Below are positions 53,561 through 61,864 of a DNA stretch of 64,000 nt, piece by piece; within the stretch, counting starts at the first letter, position 1; each line of letters starts with the position of its first letter. The stretch covers positions 661,068 through 725,067 of the forward strand of contig NZ_JAJCVJ010000002.1 of NCBI RefSeq assembly GCF_020567425.1, written 5' to 3'. The stretch is from Salinirubrum litoreum (GTDB lineage: Archaea; Halobacteriota; Halobacteria; Halobacteriales; Haloferacaceae). The translations under genes and the position numbers were made by a program. The notes under the pieces are model-generated. The model was given only the letters and a program-made list of their open reading frames with translations. It did not search any database and was not told the DNA's origin.

Positions 53561-54544
53561 TCAGTCGGACGCCTCGAACCACGCTATCGTCCGGTCGAGG
53601 CCCGCCTCCAGAGAGACCGTCGGCTCGAAGTCGAGCCTCCGTTCCGCCTTCGAGGAGTCGGCGACCGAGTGATCGATGTCACCGGCTCGTGACTCGGTGT
53701 GGACGATGTCGACGTCCGCGTCACTCAGCCGACGGATCAGTGCCGCCAGTTCCCTGATGGTGACCGACTCGCCGGTGCCGACGTTGTACGACTCGCCGAC
53801 CGCGTCCGTGGTTGCCGCGAGCAGGTTCGCCCGAACGATGTCCTCGACGAACACGAAGTCGCGTGTCTGCTCGCCGTCGCCGTGGACCGTGAGGTCCTCA
53901 CCGGCGAGAGCTTGCCGGACGAACGTCGTGATCACGCCGCTGTAGTCGCCGGCCCCCTGTCGCGGCCCGTAGACGTTGAAGTACCGGAGCGCGACCGTCT
54001 CGACGTCGTACAGATCGGCGTACAGGCGGGTGTACTGGTCGGCCGCGAGTTTCTCCAGTCCGTACGGTGTCGTCGGCCGTTTCGGGTGGTCCTCGCAGAT
54101 CGGAAGCCGCTCCGGGTGGCCGTAGATCGCTGCGCTCGACGCGAAGACGACGCGCGTGTCGGTGTCGCGGGCACACTCGAGCAGCGAGAGCGTCCCGTCG
54201 AGGTTCGTCTCGTGGGTGGCGACCGGCCGTCGGATCGACTGGGAGACGTCGGCGACTGCAGCCTCGTGGAAGACGACGTCGGCGTCTGCGACGTAGTCCC
54301 GGAGTGTCGAGACGTCGCGGACGTCGGCAGTGACGTGGTCGACGCCCGGCGGGTGGCCGTCGGCCGGGCGGTCCGTGTCGTAGACGGTCACACTGTGGTC
54401 GGGTGCGAGCGCCTCGACGAGGTGAGTACCGATGAACCCGGCACCGCCGGTAGCGAGGACGCTGTCGGCGGCATCGAGCGACGGGAGCGACTCCGTGGGT
54501 GCTGGCCCCGTCTCGTGAGGTCGGCGATCGGATGGGTCGATCAT
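53561..54544 (-). CDS. NAD-dependent sugar epimerase/dehydratase (extended SDR)
   Basis: 327 residues. An extra N-terminal stretch (about 28 residues) precedes the NAD loop SVLATGGAGFIGTHLVEALA. HEAAVADVSQSIRRPVATHE, VVFASSAAIYGHPERLP and a regular YxxxK in TPYGLEKLAADQYTRLY are intact, unlike the epimerase at 45846. YFNVYGPRQGAGDYSGVITT and VHGDGEQTRDFVFVEDIV follow; its most likely activity is UDP-glucose 4-epimerase or a related UDP-sugar modification. Its ATG overlaps the stop of the upstream glycosyltransferase (ATGA), so they form one operon. Confidence 0.92.
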   Translation of the reverse strand: MIDPSDRRPHETGPAPTESLPSLDAADSVLATGGAGFIGTHLVEALAPDHSVTVYDTDRPADGHPPGVDHVTADVRDVSTLRDYVADADVVFHEAAVADVSQSIRRPVATHETNLDGTLSLLECARDTDTRVVFASSAAIYGHPERLPICEDHPKRPTTPYGLEKLAADQYTRLYADLYDVETVALRYFNVYGPRQGAGDYSGVITTFVRQALAGEDLTVHGDGEQTRDFVFVEDIVRANLLAATTDAVGESYNVGTGESVTIRELAALIRRLSDADVDIVHTESRAGDIDHSVADSSKAERRLDFEPTVSLEAGLDRTIAWFEASD

Positions 54545-55530
54545 CGGAGTGCCCGCCGATAGACGTCGATCAGGTCGTCACCCATCCGTTCGAGACTCAG
54601 GTGCTGGACGTGCTCACGCCCGTCGTTCTGTGTGTCGCTGGTCACTATCTCGGCGAGACGGTCCGGCAGGTCGGCGTCGTCGGCGACGACGGCCGAACCC
54701 CGAACGTCGGCGAGTCGGTCCCGAACGTCGCCGACGTCACGCGCGACAACGGGACAGTTGCACGCCATCGCTTCTTTCACCGCGTTCGGTGACCCCTCGC
54801 GGTCGGACGTCAACAGCAGTGCGTCGGCGGCGTTCATGTAGTACGGCACCTCCTCGTGCTCGACGCCGTGGACGGCGTGGAGGGCGACCGACTCGCCGAG
54901 TCGGTCTGCGGTCGCCGCGACGACCTCCTCGGCGAGCGGGTAGTTCTTCTCCGGGCGGTCGGGGTCGTACGGGAAGAGCACGTGTGGTCCCGTCTCGTTC
55001 CACCCGACACGTCGGCGTGCCGTCGCGGTCGGAATCGGCCGAAACTGGGTCAGGTCGATCCCGTGTGGGATCACGTGCGCGTCGTCGACGCCGAGTTCGT
55101 CGAACATCTCATCGCTCATCACGATCGTCTCGTCGGCCAGTCTGGCACAGGCCTTCCCCAGCCAACCGAACTCGCCGAGGAGGTCGCTCCCCCACAGCGA
55201 GAGCACGACCGGTCGTCGCCACTGCGCGAGCGCGAACGGGCCGGTCAGTCCGAAGTTCGCGTGGACGACGTCGTAGGTCCACGGGCGGGCGCGGAGCACG
55301 AGTGGGTAGTACCGCAGATACTCGGCGACCGAGCGACTGTCGGTTCCGGATCGCTGTCCGGGCAGTTCGAGGGTGGTCTGTGTGATGCCACGGCGCTCGA
55401 GTACCGAGACTTGCTCGTCGAAGAACGGCCGTCTGCTCGTGACCAGGTTCAGGACGCGGATTCCGTCGAGTCGGTTGGCCCCAGTCTCGCGGTCCGCAGT
55501 CGCCGGACCGACCGGGGCGTCGGAGCGCAT
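54541..55530 (-). CDS. Glycosyltransferase family 4
   Basis: 329-residue GT-B fold enzyme transferring a sugar from a nucleotide sugar. The acceptor half has IRVLNLVTSRRPFFDEQVSV and VHANFGLTGPFALAQWRRPV; the donor half has VIPHGIDLTQFRPIPTATAR, LFPYDPDRPEKNYPLAEEVV and YYMNAADALLLTSDREGSPN, the EGSPN being the E-x(7)-E type donor motif of GT4. The C-terminal helix has SLERMGDDLIDVYRRALR. On the minus strand, GTATAAC (55560-55566) about 30 bases before the ATG is its TATA. First gene of the two-gene operon; likely builds the glycan with the adjacent epimerase. Confidence 0.92.
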   Translation of the reverse strand: MRSDAPVGPATADRETGANRLDGIRVLNLVTSRRPFFDEQVSVLERRGITQTTLELPGQRSGTDSRSVAEYLRYYPLVLRARPWTYDVVHANFGLTGPFALAQWRRPVVLSLWGSDLLGEFGWLGKACARLADETIVMSDEMFDELGVDDAHVIPHGIDLTQFRPIPTATARRRVGWNETGPHVLFPYDPDRPEKNYPLAEEVVAATADRLGESVALHAVHGVEHEEVPYYMNAADALLLTSDREGSPNAVKEAMACNCPVVARDVGDVRDRLADVRGSAVVADDADLPDRLAEIVTSDTQNDGREHVQHLSLERMGDDLIDVYRRALR

Positions 55531-55638
55531 ACGAACGTGTATTTATCCTATCTAGAATAGTTATACAGCTACTACTGTCCACGTAGAGACCGCCGTCACC
55601 GGTGAGTTCTCGGTCACTCACCGGGCGACCGACACGGC

Positions 55639-55905
55639 TCACTCCTCGCGTCTGCGGTAGAGCCAGTCGGCCACCAGCGTCCCGACGATACCCGGCCCCA
55701 GCAGGTAGCCGCCGGCGACGACGACCGCCAACCCGAACCACCGCGAGAGCGGCTCGGTCGGCGGCCACAGTAGCCGGACCCACTGGATCACCACGTCCCA
55801 GAAGATCGCGGTGAACACGACCGCGAACAGGAGCGCACAGCCGACACGGAGTGCGAGGAGGTCGGCCGAGGGGCCGGGGTTCGGCTCCGGGAACCGGTCG
55901 CTCAT
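55639..55905 (-). CDS. Small two-helix membrane protein
   Basis: 88 residues from ATG 55905 (MSDRFPEPNPGPSADLLALR). Helix 1 covers VGCALLFAVVFTAIFWDVVI, helix 2 about FGLAVVVAGGYLLGPGIVGT, ending with the basic WLYRRREE. A tryptophan-rich loop joins them. No family recognised. It stands between the glycosyltransferase operon and cetZ and points away from cetZ. Confidence 0.75.
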   Translation of the reverse strand: MSDRFPEPNPGPSADLLALRVGCALLFAVVFTAIFWDVVIQWVRLLWPPTEPLSRWFGLAVVVAGGYLLGPGIVGTLVADWLYRRREE

Positions 55906-56121
55906 ACCGGCAGTGAGCACGCGAGTCGGAAAGCAGTCGCGGTTCGGCGGCGGCCCTTCGGAGTCGGTCCGGAAAGCAGGTGCGCGTCGGTGTCCGACAG
56001 ACCACACACACGATCCGACAGCGCCACCTCGTCACGACCTGACAGCGATACTTATCTTCTCGGCAGTCGTCTCTCAGGTCGGTATCCTACTCACGAGCAG
56101 TCGGTACGCCGGAGATTCCAC

Positions 56122-57288
56122 ATGAAACTCGCACTCATCGGTGTCGGACAGGCGGGCGGCAAGGTAGTCGAAGCACTCGTCGCGTACGACGGGAAGACGG
56201 GCGATCGGTTCGTCACCGCCGCCCTCGCGGTCAACACCGCGAAGGCAGATCTCCTCGGCTTGAAACTGCTCCGGCCCGAACACCGCGTCCTCGTCGGCCA
56301 GGCCCGCGTGAAGGGGCACGGCGTCGGTGCCGACAACGAACTCGGCGCGGAGGTCATGAGCGAGGACGTCGACGAGGTGCTCCGGGCACTCGACTCGGTC
56401 CCGACCCACGAGGTCGACGCCTTCCTCGTCGTCGCCGGCCTCGGCGGCGGGACCGGGTCGGGCGGCGCGCCGGTGTTGGCACACGAACTGAAACGCCTCT
56501 ACACGGAACCCGTCTACGGCCTCGGTATCCTGCCCGGTACCGACGAGGGCGGGATCTACACCCTCAACGCGGCGCGGTCGTTCCAGACGTTCGTCCGGGA
56601 GGTGGACAACCTCATCGTCTTCGACAACGACGCCTGGCGCGCCAGCGGCGAGTCGGTCCAGGGCGGCTACGCGACGATCAACGAGGAACTCGCCCGCCGA
56701 CTGGGTGTGTTGTTCAGCGCCGGCGAGACCGACGGGACCGACGTGGCCGAGTCGGTCGTGGACGCCAGCGAGATCATCAACACCCTCGCGGGTGGCGGCG
56801 TCTCGACGGTCGGCTACGCCAGCGCGAAACTCGACCGGACAGAGAAGGGTCTGCTCTCACGGTTCGGCGGGAAGAAGCGCGAGGCGGTGGACGACGGCGA
56901 GTCGCTCTCGCGCATCCTGAGTGTCGTCCGGCGGGCGACCCTCGGCCGACTGACGCTCCCCTGTGAGATCGGTGGCACAGAGCGGGCGCTGGTGATCGTC
57001 TCCGGGCCACCCGCGTACCTCTCGCGGCGCGGCATCGAACGCGCCCGGACGTGGATCGAAGAGGAGACGGGGACGATGGAGGTTCGCGGCGGCGACTATC
57101 CGGTGCCGGACAGCGACTACGTGGCGAGTGTCGTCCTCCTGTCGGGGGTCTACGACGTCCCCCGGATCAAGGAACTCCAACAGATCGCCATCGAGGCCCA
57201 GCGGAGCAGGGAAGATCACGAGGCGGTCGCACCCGACGCGCTCGAGGACCTGCTCTCGACGGACGACCGACTCGACTCGTTGTTCTGA
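56122..57288 (+). CDS. CetZ-family tubulin-like GTPase
   Basis: 388-residue cytoskeletal GTPase of the archaeal CetZ group, linked to cell shape and motility in Haloferax. LALIGVGQAGGKVVEALVAY begins the Rossmann-like GTPase domain; the tubulin/FtsZ signature GGGTGSG is at residues 108-114; GILPGTDEGGIYTLNAARSF and FDNDAWRASGESVQGGY are the later nucleotide contacts; the T7 loop lies around ESVVDASEIINTLAGGGVST. The C-terminal domain ends with PDALEDLLSTDDRLDSLF. GATACTTATC at 56048-56057 is a possible TATA. The window lies far from FtsZ, and which CetZ paralogue it is remains open. Confidence 0.93.
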   Translation: MKLALIGVGQAGGKVVEALVAYDGKTGDRFVTAALAVNTAKADLLGLKLLRPEHRVLVGQARVKGHGVGADNELGAEVMSEDVDEVLRALDSVPTHEVDAFLVVAGLGGGTGSGGAPVLAHELKRLYTEPVYGLGILPGTDEGGIYTLNAARSFQTFVREVDNLIVFDNDAWRASGESVQGGYATINEELARRLGVLFSAGETDGTDVAESVVDASEIINTLAGGGVSTVGYASAKLDRTEKGLLSRFGGKKREAVDDGESLSRILSVVRRATLGRLTLPCEIGGTERALVIVSGPPAYLSRRGIERARTWIEEETGTMEVRGGDYPVPDSDYVASVVLLSGVYDVPRIKELQQIAIEAQRSREDHEAVAPDALEDLLSTDDRLDSLF

Positions 57289-57437
57289 GCCGACCGTGAC
57301 GCACCCGTCCACCCGCCTGCTCCGGGCGTATCGGCAGAGTTACCAAAATCGTCGGGATCCTCGAACCGAGAGACTGCACCGAGGTACGCGGACCATACCG
57401 GAACTGGTACTCTCTGCGTACCAGTTGTAAATCCCGT

Positions 57438-57447
57438 CATAAGTATA
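57438..57447 (+). promoter_or_regulatory. TATA box of the DUF7344 gene
   Basis: CATAAGTATA lies about 24-33 bases before ATG 57471 in a short A+T-rich stretch. The distance predicts a leaderless or nearly leaderless transcript, common in haloarchaea. Confidence 0.55.
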
Positions 57448-57470
57448 GCAGTTCCATCGAAGTATCGGTC

Positions 57471-58094
57471 ATGGGTCTGTCAGTCGAGTCGGTGGGTGCC
57501 GTGCAGTCGGGGAGTCAGGAGTTGTCGCGCGATCTGGTCTTCGCCACGCTCTCGAACGCGCGGCGGCGGTACGTCCTCCACTATCTGAAACGTCACGGCG
57601 GGCCGGCGACGATCCGGCAGTTGGCCGAACAGATCGCCGCGTGGGAGAACGGGACGACGATGGCCGAGGTGACGTACAAACAGCGCAAGCGCGTCTACAC
57701 CTCGCTCCACCAGACGCACCTCCCGAAGTTAGCCGACGCCGGCATCATCGAGTCGGAACGCTCGTGGGAGGCGATCACGCTCTCCGCGCGCGCCGACGAA
57801 CTCGACGTCTACCTCGAAGTCGTCCCGAAAGACGATCTCCCGTGGAGCGACTTCTACCTCGGACTCGCGGGGGTCGGACTCGCGCTGGTCGCCGGGCTCT
57901 GGATGGGTGCGTACCCGCTGACGCTCTTCTCGGATCTCGCGTGGGCCGGCCTGTTCGCGGTCGTGCTGTTCGTCGTCGCGGCCGTCCACGCCTACGACGC
58001 CCGGCGACACCTGCTCGGCGGGACCGAGACGCCGACCGACGCCGGTGCGGCCCGGACCGACCCGTCGGCAACGTCCGGCGACAGTCGGGAGTGA
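57471..58094 (+). CDS. DUF7344 winged-helix protein with two membrane helices
   Basis: 207 residues. The N-terminal winged helix (about 18-105) has LSRDLVFATLSNARRRYVLH, ATIRQLAEQIAAWENG and HLPKLADAGIIESERSWEAI, the DUF7344 pattern. Two membrane helices follow (about 128-148, LAGVGLALVAGLWMGAYPLT; 152-173, LAWAGLFAVVLFVVAAVHAY), then an acidic Thr-rich tail. A membrane-bound DNA-binding protein is a plausible one-component sensor. It lies behind cetZ in the same direction with its own TATA, so it could sense envelope state near the surface genes. Target genes unknown. Confidence 0.88.
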   Translation: MGLSVESVGAVQSGSQELSRDLVFATLSNARRRYVLHYLKRHGGPATIRQLAEQIAAWENGTTMAEVTYKQRKRVYTSLHQTHLPKLADAGIIESERSWEAITLSARADELDVYLEVVPKDDLPWSDFYLGLAGVGLALVAGLWMGAYPLTLFSDLAWAGLFAVVLFVVAAVHAYDARRHLLGGTETPTDAGAARTDPSATSGDSRE

Positions 58095-58157
58095 GCCGAC
58101 ACGACGCAGGCGACACCGAAACGATACCCTTACTCCGGTCGTTCGATTCCTTCCTGT

Positions 58158-59180
58158 ATGGACGTCGCCTGTGTCCGCGTCCCCCGCGAGCAGGGAGAGA
58201 CCACGCGCCGAAAACTGGCCGACGCGGGACTCCTCGACCACGACCACGAGATCACTCACGAGGACGGGACGCTCTACATCCCCGTCACCGACGCCGAGGC
58301 CGCCGCGTCGGTCGTGGACGCCGACGCCGGGGGCGAGGACGCGGCGGTCGCCGTCGAGGTCCGTGACCTCCCGACCCGCGAGACACAGCAACTCCCCGAC
58401 GACATTCTGGGCTTCGAGCCGAGTTACGAACGCCTCGGCGAGATCGTCATCCTCGACGAGGACGATCCGGACCGCGCCCGCCAGATCGCCGACGCGATCG
58501 TCGCCTCGGACATCCCGGTCGAGACGGTCGTCAACCGCGCCTCGAAGGTGAAAGGCGACCTCCGGGTGCGCGACTGGGACGTGCTGGTCGGCGAGACCAC
58601 CGAAGCCGTCCACCGCGAGTACGGCTGTGAGTTCCTCGTGGACATCGCCGAGGTGTACTTCTCGCCGCGCCTCGCCACCGAGCGCCATCGTGTCGTCCAG
58701 CAAGTGGAGGCGGGCGAACGGGTCTTCGACATGTTCGCCGGCGTCGGTCCCTTCGTGATCCCGATGGCGAAGCGGGGAGCCGAGGTCGTCGGCTGTGATC
58801 TGAACCCGGTCGCCGTGGAGTATCTGGAGAAAAACGCCGAGCGGAACGGTGTCGCGGATCGCGTGACCGCAGTCGCGGGCGACGTGCGCGAGGTCGCAGA
58901 CGACTGGACCGACTGGGCGGATCGGGTGGTGATGAACCTCCCGCACAGCGCGAACGAGTTCGTCGACACGGCGGTCGCGCTGGCCGGCGACGACTGTGTC
59001 CTGCACTACTACGACATCCAGCACGAGGACGACCTGTTCGGGCCGGGCGAGCGGGCGATCCGGCAGGCCGTGGCCGACGCCGGCGGCGAGTACGAGGTCG
59101 AGGTGCTGACGCGCCACGAGGTGCGATCCTACGCTCCGCACGAGAAGAACGTCTGTCTCGACGTGGCACTGTCGCGGTGA
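58158..59180 (+). CDS. trm5: tRNA (guanine37-N1)-methyltransferase Trm5
   Basis: 340-residue SAM-dependent enzyme that methylates G37 next to the anticodon to keep the reading frame. The N-terminal D1 domain (about 1-70) precedes the D2 domain; FLVDIAEVYFSPRLATERHR is the Trm5-specific segment, FDMFAGVGPFVIPMAKRG is SAM motif I, VGCDLNPVAVEYLEKNA motif II, and MNLPHSANEFVDTA motif IV with the N-L-P-x-S/x-A Trm5 core. D1 is acidic, typical of halophiles. It lies just before a tRNA gene. Confidence 0.95.
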   Translation: MDVACVRVPREQGETTRRKLADAGLLDHDHEITHEDGTLYIPVTDAEAAASVVDADAGGEDAAVAVEVRDLPTRETQQLPDDILGFEPSYERLGEIVILDEDDPDRARQIADAIVASDIPVETVVNRASKVKGDLRVRDWDVLVGETTEAVHREYGCEFLVDIAEVYFSPRLATERHRVVQQVEAGERVFDMFAGVGPFVIPMAKRGAEVVGCDLNPVAVEYLEKNAERNGVADRVTAVAGDVREVADDWTDWADRVVMNLPHSANEFVDTAVALAGDDCVLHYYDIQHEDDLFGPGERAIRQAVADAGGEYEVEVLTRHEVRSYAPHEKNVCLDVALSR

Positions 59181-59223
59181 GTCGCAACCCTTATTGCGGT
59201 TATGACGGTACAAAGTGATGCGC

Positions 59224-59296
59224 GCCGGTGTAGCTCAGCTGGCAGAGCGATTCCTTCGTAAGGAATAGGCCGAGGGTTCAAATCCCTCCACCGGCT
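59224..59296 (+). tRNA. tRNA-Thr (anticodon CGT)
   Basis: Cloverleaf pairs: acceptor GCCGGTG with CACCGGC, D stem GCTC/GAGC, anticodon stem ATTCC/GGAAT with loop TTCGTAA (anticodon CGT, decoding ACG), T stem GAGGG/CCCTC with loop TTCAAAT, discriminator T. 73 nucleotides, no intron and no encoded CCA. A TTATTGCGG patch about 30 bases upstream may be its TATA. Confidence 0.97.
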
Positions 59297-59349
59297 TGCC
59301 TTCTCACCGAACTCACGAGCGGAGCAGTGGCTGTCTCGTGCTCGTTGGG

Positions 59350-59712
59350 TCACCACAGTCCCACGTACTTCCACCGCCTCAGCAGGTACACGACCAGGAT
59401 CAGCCAGCCCACGTAGGGCGTGAACAACATCAGCGAGTACCACATCGACGGTCGCCACTCCGAGACCTCCGCGACGTACAGCATGTCGAAGTACAGCCCC
59501 GGAATCGACAGCAGCAGCGAGGCCACCAGCGGCGTCAGCAGAACCAGCGACGACCCGCTCGAACTCGCCTCGGAGGCGGGCACGAGCGGCGCGGTGAGCA
59601 ACACCCACGCCATCACCGCCTGAACGACGTAGGGGACGAGCAGTGTCAGCCACCACCTGTCGTGGAGTGGCTCGGCTGTGCGGAGGGCGTGGACGCGGGC
59701 ACCGAAGTCCAT
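59350..59712 (-). CDS. Hypothetical four-helix membrane protein
   Basis: About 120 residues (starts MDFGARVHALRTAEPLHDRW; another Met lies one codon upstream). Helices at about 22-43 (WLTLLVPYVVQAVMAWVLLT), 54-73 (SLVLLTPLVASLLLSIPG), a paired stretch YFDMLYVAEVSEWRPSMWYS, and 90-112 (LMLFTPYVGWLILVVYLLRR). The end RRWKYVGLW is basic-aromatic. No family recognised. It converges on the tRNA gene. Confidence 0.75.
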   Translation of the reverse strand: MDFGARVHALRTAEPLHDRWWLTLLVPYVVQAVMAWVLLTAPLVPASEASSSGSSLVLLTPLVASLLLSIPGLYFDMLYVAEVSEWRPSMWYSLMLFTPYVGWLILVVYLLRRWKYVGLW

Positions 59713-59778
59713 CACTCGTCACGACACACGCGAGCGAAAAGTATCCTCTCCCGCCGGGTCACGAACTCCCGACGCGAC

Positions 59779-60552
59779 TCACTCCTCCGTCACCAGTTCG
59801 CCGTCGCGCGCCTCCCACTCGGTCAGACTCCCCTCGTAGAACTCGACCTGCTCGTACCCGAGATGCCGAAGCACGACGAAGGTGTGGCTGATCCGGCGGG
59901 CCGTATTGCAGTAGAGCACCACCCGACGGTCCGGCGTGATCCCCCGGTCCTCTAGAATCGACGCCAACTCCTCGCGCGATTTCAGCCCGCGCGTCTCGTC
60001 GTCCACGAGTTCCAGCCAGTCCAGTTGGACCGCGCCGGGCAGGTGGCCCTCCTCGTACTCCCACTGCTCGCGGGTGTCCACGAGCACGGCGTCGGAGTTC
60101 AGCGCCTCGCGGACCGTCTCGAAGTCGACCAGAAACGGCTCTGCTGGCTCGGCGACCTCGTAGGTCGAGCGCTCGACATTGAGCGTGTCGGTCGTCGTCT
60201 CGTGGTCGCGAGTCCACGCCGAGTAGTCGCCGTCGAGCAGTCGCACGTCGCGGTGGCCGTACGCCAGTGCGGTGACGAGGAAGCGCGCCGCGAAGACGCC
60301 GTGGGTGTCGTCGTAGACGACCACGGTGTCGTCGGGGGTGATACCCACAGATTCGAGGAGGTCGGTCCACACGTCAGCGCCGGGCAACATCCCCTCGTCG
60401 CCGGCGTCCGACCGGAACTCCTCGAAGGGGACGTTCACCGCGCCGGGGAGATGTCCGATGCCGTCGAACTCCCACGCGTCGCGCACGTCCACCACGCGCA
60501 CCGAGTCGAGGTTGTCGGCCAGCCAGTCGGGACTGGCGACGATGTCGGTCAT
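59779..60552 (-). CDS. tssA: Thiosulfate sulfurtransferase, two rhodanese domains
   Basis: 257 residues. An inactive N-terminal rhodanese half (about 1-120, RVVDVRDAWEFDGIGHLPGA) and an active C-terminal half (about 145-250, VLVDTREQWEYEEGHLPGAV) with the loop VLYCNTARRISHTFVV, so the persulfide-carrying Cys is in CNTARR. It moves sulfane sulfur from a donor such as thiosulfate to an acceptor. Divergent from its paralogue tssB, 267 bases away. Sulfur supply for tRNA thiolation, which SAMP2 serves, is one possible tie to the fusion gene at 22891. Confidence 0.93.
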   Translation of the reverse strand: MTDIVASPDWLADNLDSVRVVDVRDAWEFDGIGHLPGAVNVPFEEFRSDAGDEGMLPGADVWTDLLESVGITPDDTVVVYDDTHGVFAARFLVTALAYGHRDVRLLDGDYSAWTRDHETTTDTLNVERSTYEVAEPAEPFLVDFETVREALNSDAVLVDTREQWEYEEGHLPGAVQLDWLELVDDETRGLKSREELASILEDRGITPDRRVVLYCNTARRISHTFVVLRHLGYEQVEFYEGSLTEWEARDGELVTEE

Positions 60553-60785
60553 GTGACGAGGTTAGCAGGCCGCCGGTTTAGCCCTCCTGCTTTCGGACGA
60601 TTCAGACGCTACCCCCGTAGTTCGGCGTCCGAGCTACCAGCAGAAATCGCCGCAACATTGGAGCCTGCGACACGATTCGGTGGCGCTGTCGCATCCCCGA
60701 CGTAGCCCGGCCGAGAAGCGGCGAACACTACCGGCAACGCTTGGCGCGAGTGCCGACGAAAGGCCGTGCCTGCCGACGAGACGGG

Positions 60786-60792
60786 ACTTAAG
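60786..60792 (+). promoter_or_regulatory. TATA box of tssB
   Basis: ACTTAAG lies 28-34 bases before ATG 60820, which would make the transcript close to leaderless. It decides against the earlier ATG at 60811, which would precede the expected start of transcription. Confidence 0.5.
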
Positions 60793-60819
60793 CCGTCGGA
60801 ACGCGTAGAGATGCCCGCG

Positions 60820-61674
60820 ATGACAGATTACGCTAAAGACGTACTCGTTTCGGCGGACTGGGTGGCGGACCACCTGGAGGAGTTCCAGTCGGACGACCCG
60901 GCACACCGACTGGTCGAGGTCGACGTGGACACCGAGGCGTACGACGAGAGTCACGCGCCCGGTGCCATCGGCTTCAACTGGGAGACCGAGTTGCAGGACC
61001 AGACGACACGCGACATCCTCACGAAGGAGGACTTCGAGGACTTGCTGGGTTCCCACGGCATCACCGAGGACTCGACGGTCGTGCTGTACGGCGACAACTC
61101 CAACTGGTTCGCGGCGTACACCTACTGGCAGTTCAAGTACTACGGCCACGACGACGTGCGCCTGATGGACGGCGGCCGCGACTACTGGCTGGAGAACGAC
61201 TACCCGCTCACCGACGAGGTGCCGGAGTTCTCGGCACAGACCTACACCGCCAGCGGCCCGCGCGAGTCCATCCGTGCGTACCGCGAGGACGTCGAGAACG
61301 CCATCGAGCGCGGCGTCCCCCTCGTCGACGTCCGCTCGCCCGAGGAGTTCTCCGGCGAGATTCTCGCGCCCCCGGGACTCCAGGAGACCGCCCAGCGCGG
61401 CGGCCACATCCCCGGCGCACAGAACATCTCGTGGGCGGCCGTGACGAACGCCGACGGGACGTTCAAGACCCGCGAGGAACTCGCAGCGCTGTACGCCGAG
61501 CACGGCATCGACGGCGACTCCACGACGGTCGCGTACTGCCGGATCGGCGAGCGCTCCTCGGTCGCGTGGTTCGCGCTCCACGAACTGCTGGGCTACGAGG
61601 ACACGATCAACTACGACGGCTCGTGGACCGAGTGGGGCAACCTCGTCGGCGTCCCCATCGAGAAGGGTAACTGA
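60820..61674 (+). CDS. tssB: Thiosulfate sulfurtransferase, two rhodanese domains
   Basis: 284 residues from ATG 60820 (MTDYAKDVLVSADWVADHLE). The inactive N-half has VEVDVDTEAYDESHAPGAIG; the active C-half has PLVDVRSPEEFSGEILAPPG and the catalytic loop VAYCRIGERSSVAWFALHEL with Cys in the CRIGERS form, which is the thiosulfate-type loop. It differs from tssA in that the N-half is longer. Divergent from tssA and probably alternative in substrate. TTTTT at 61693-61697, soon after its stop, could end transcription. Confidence 0.93.
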   Translation: MTDYAKDVLVSADWVADHLEEFQSDDPAHRLVEVDVDTEAYDESHAPGAIGFNWETELQDQTTRDILTKEDFEDLLGSHGITEDSTVVLYGDNSNWFAAYTYWQFKYYGHDDVRLMDGGRDYWLENDYPLTDEVPEFSAQTYTASGPRESIRAYREDVENAIERGVPLVDVRSPEEFSGEILAPPGLQETAQRGGHIPGAQNISWAAVTNADGTFKTREELAALYAEHGIDGDSTTVAYCRIGERSSVAWFALHELLGYEDTINYDGSWTEWGNLVGVPIEKGN

Positions 61675-61864
61675 GCCGACCGAGAGTACTGCTTTTTCGA
61701 CGCCGACGCCGAGGAGCGACAGCGCACCGCGAACCATCCACCATCCAGCGCGGGCTCCTCGTCTCCGTCGGCGTCTCACCACGGATCGGCGTCGCAGACA
61801 CCCGATCCCCGATCGAAAATCGTCCCCCGACAGAACTCGGGACCGACGAGCGTGTCGGTCTCGG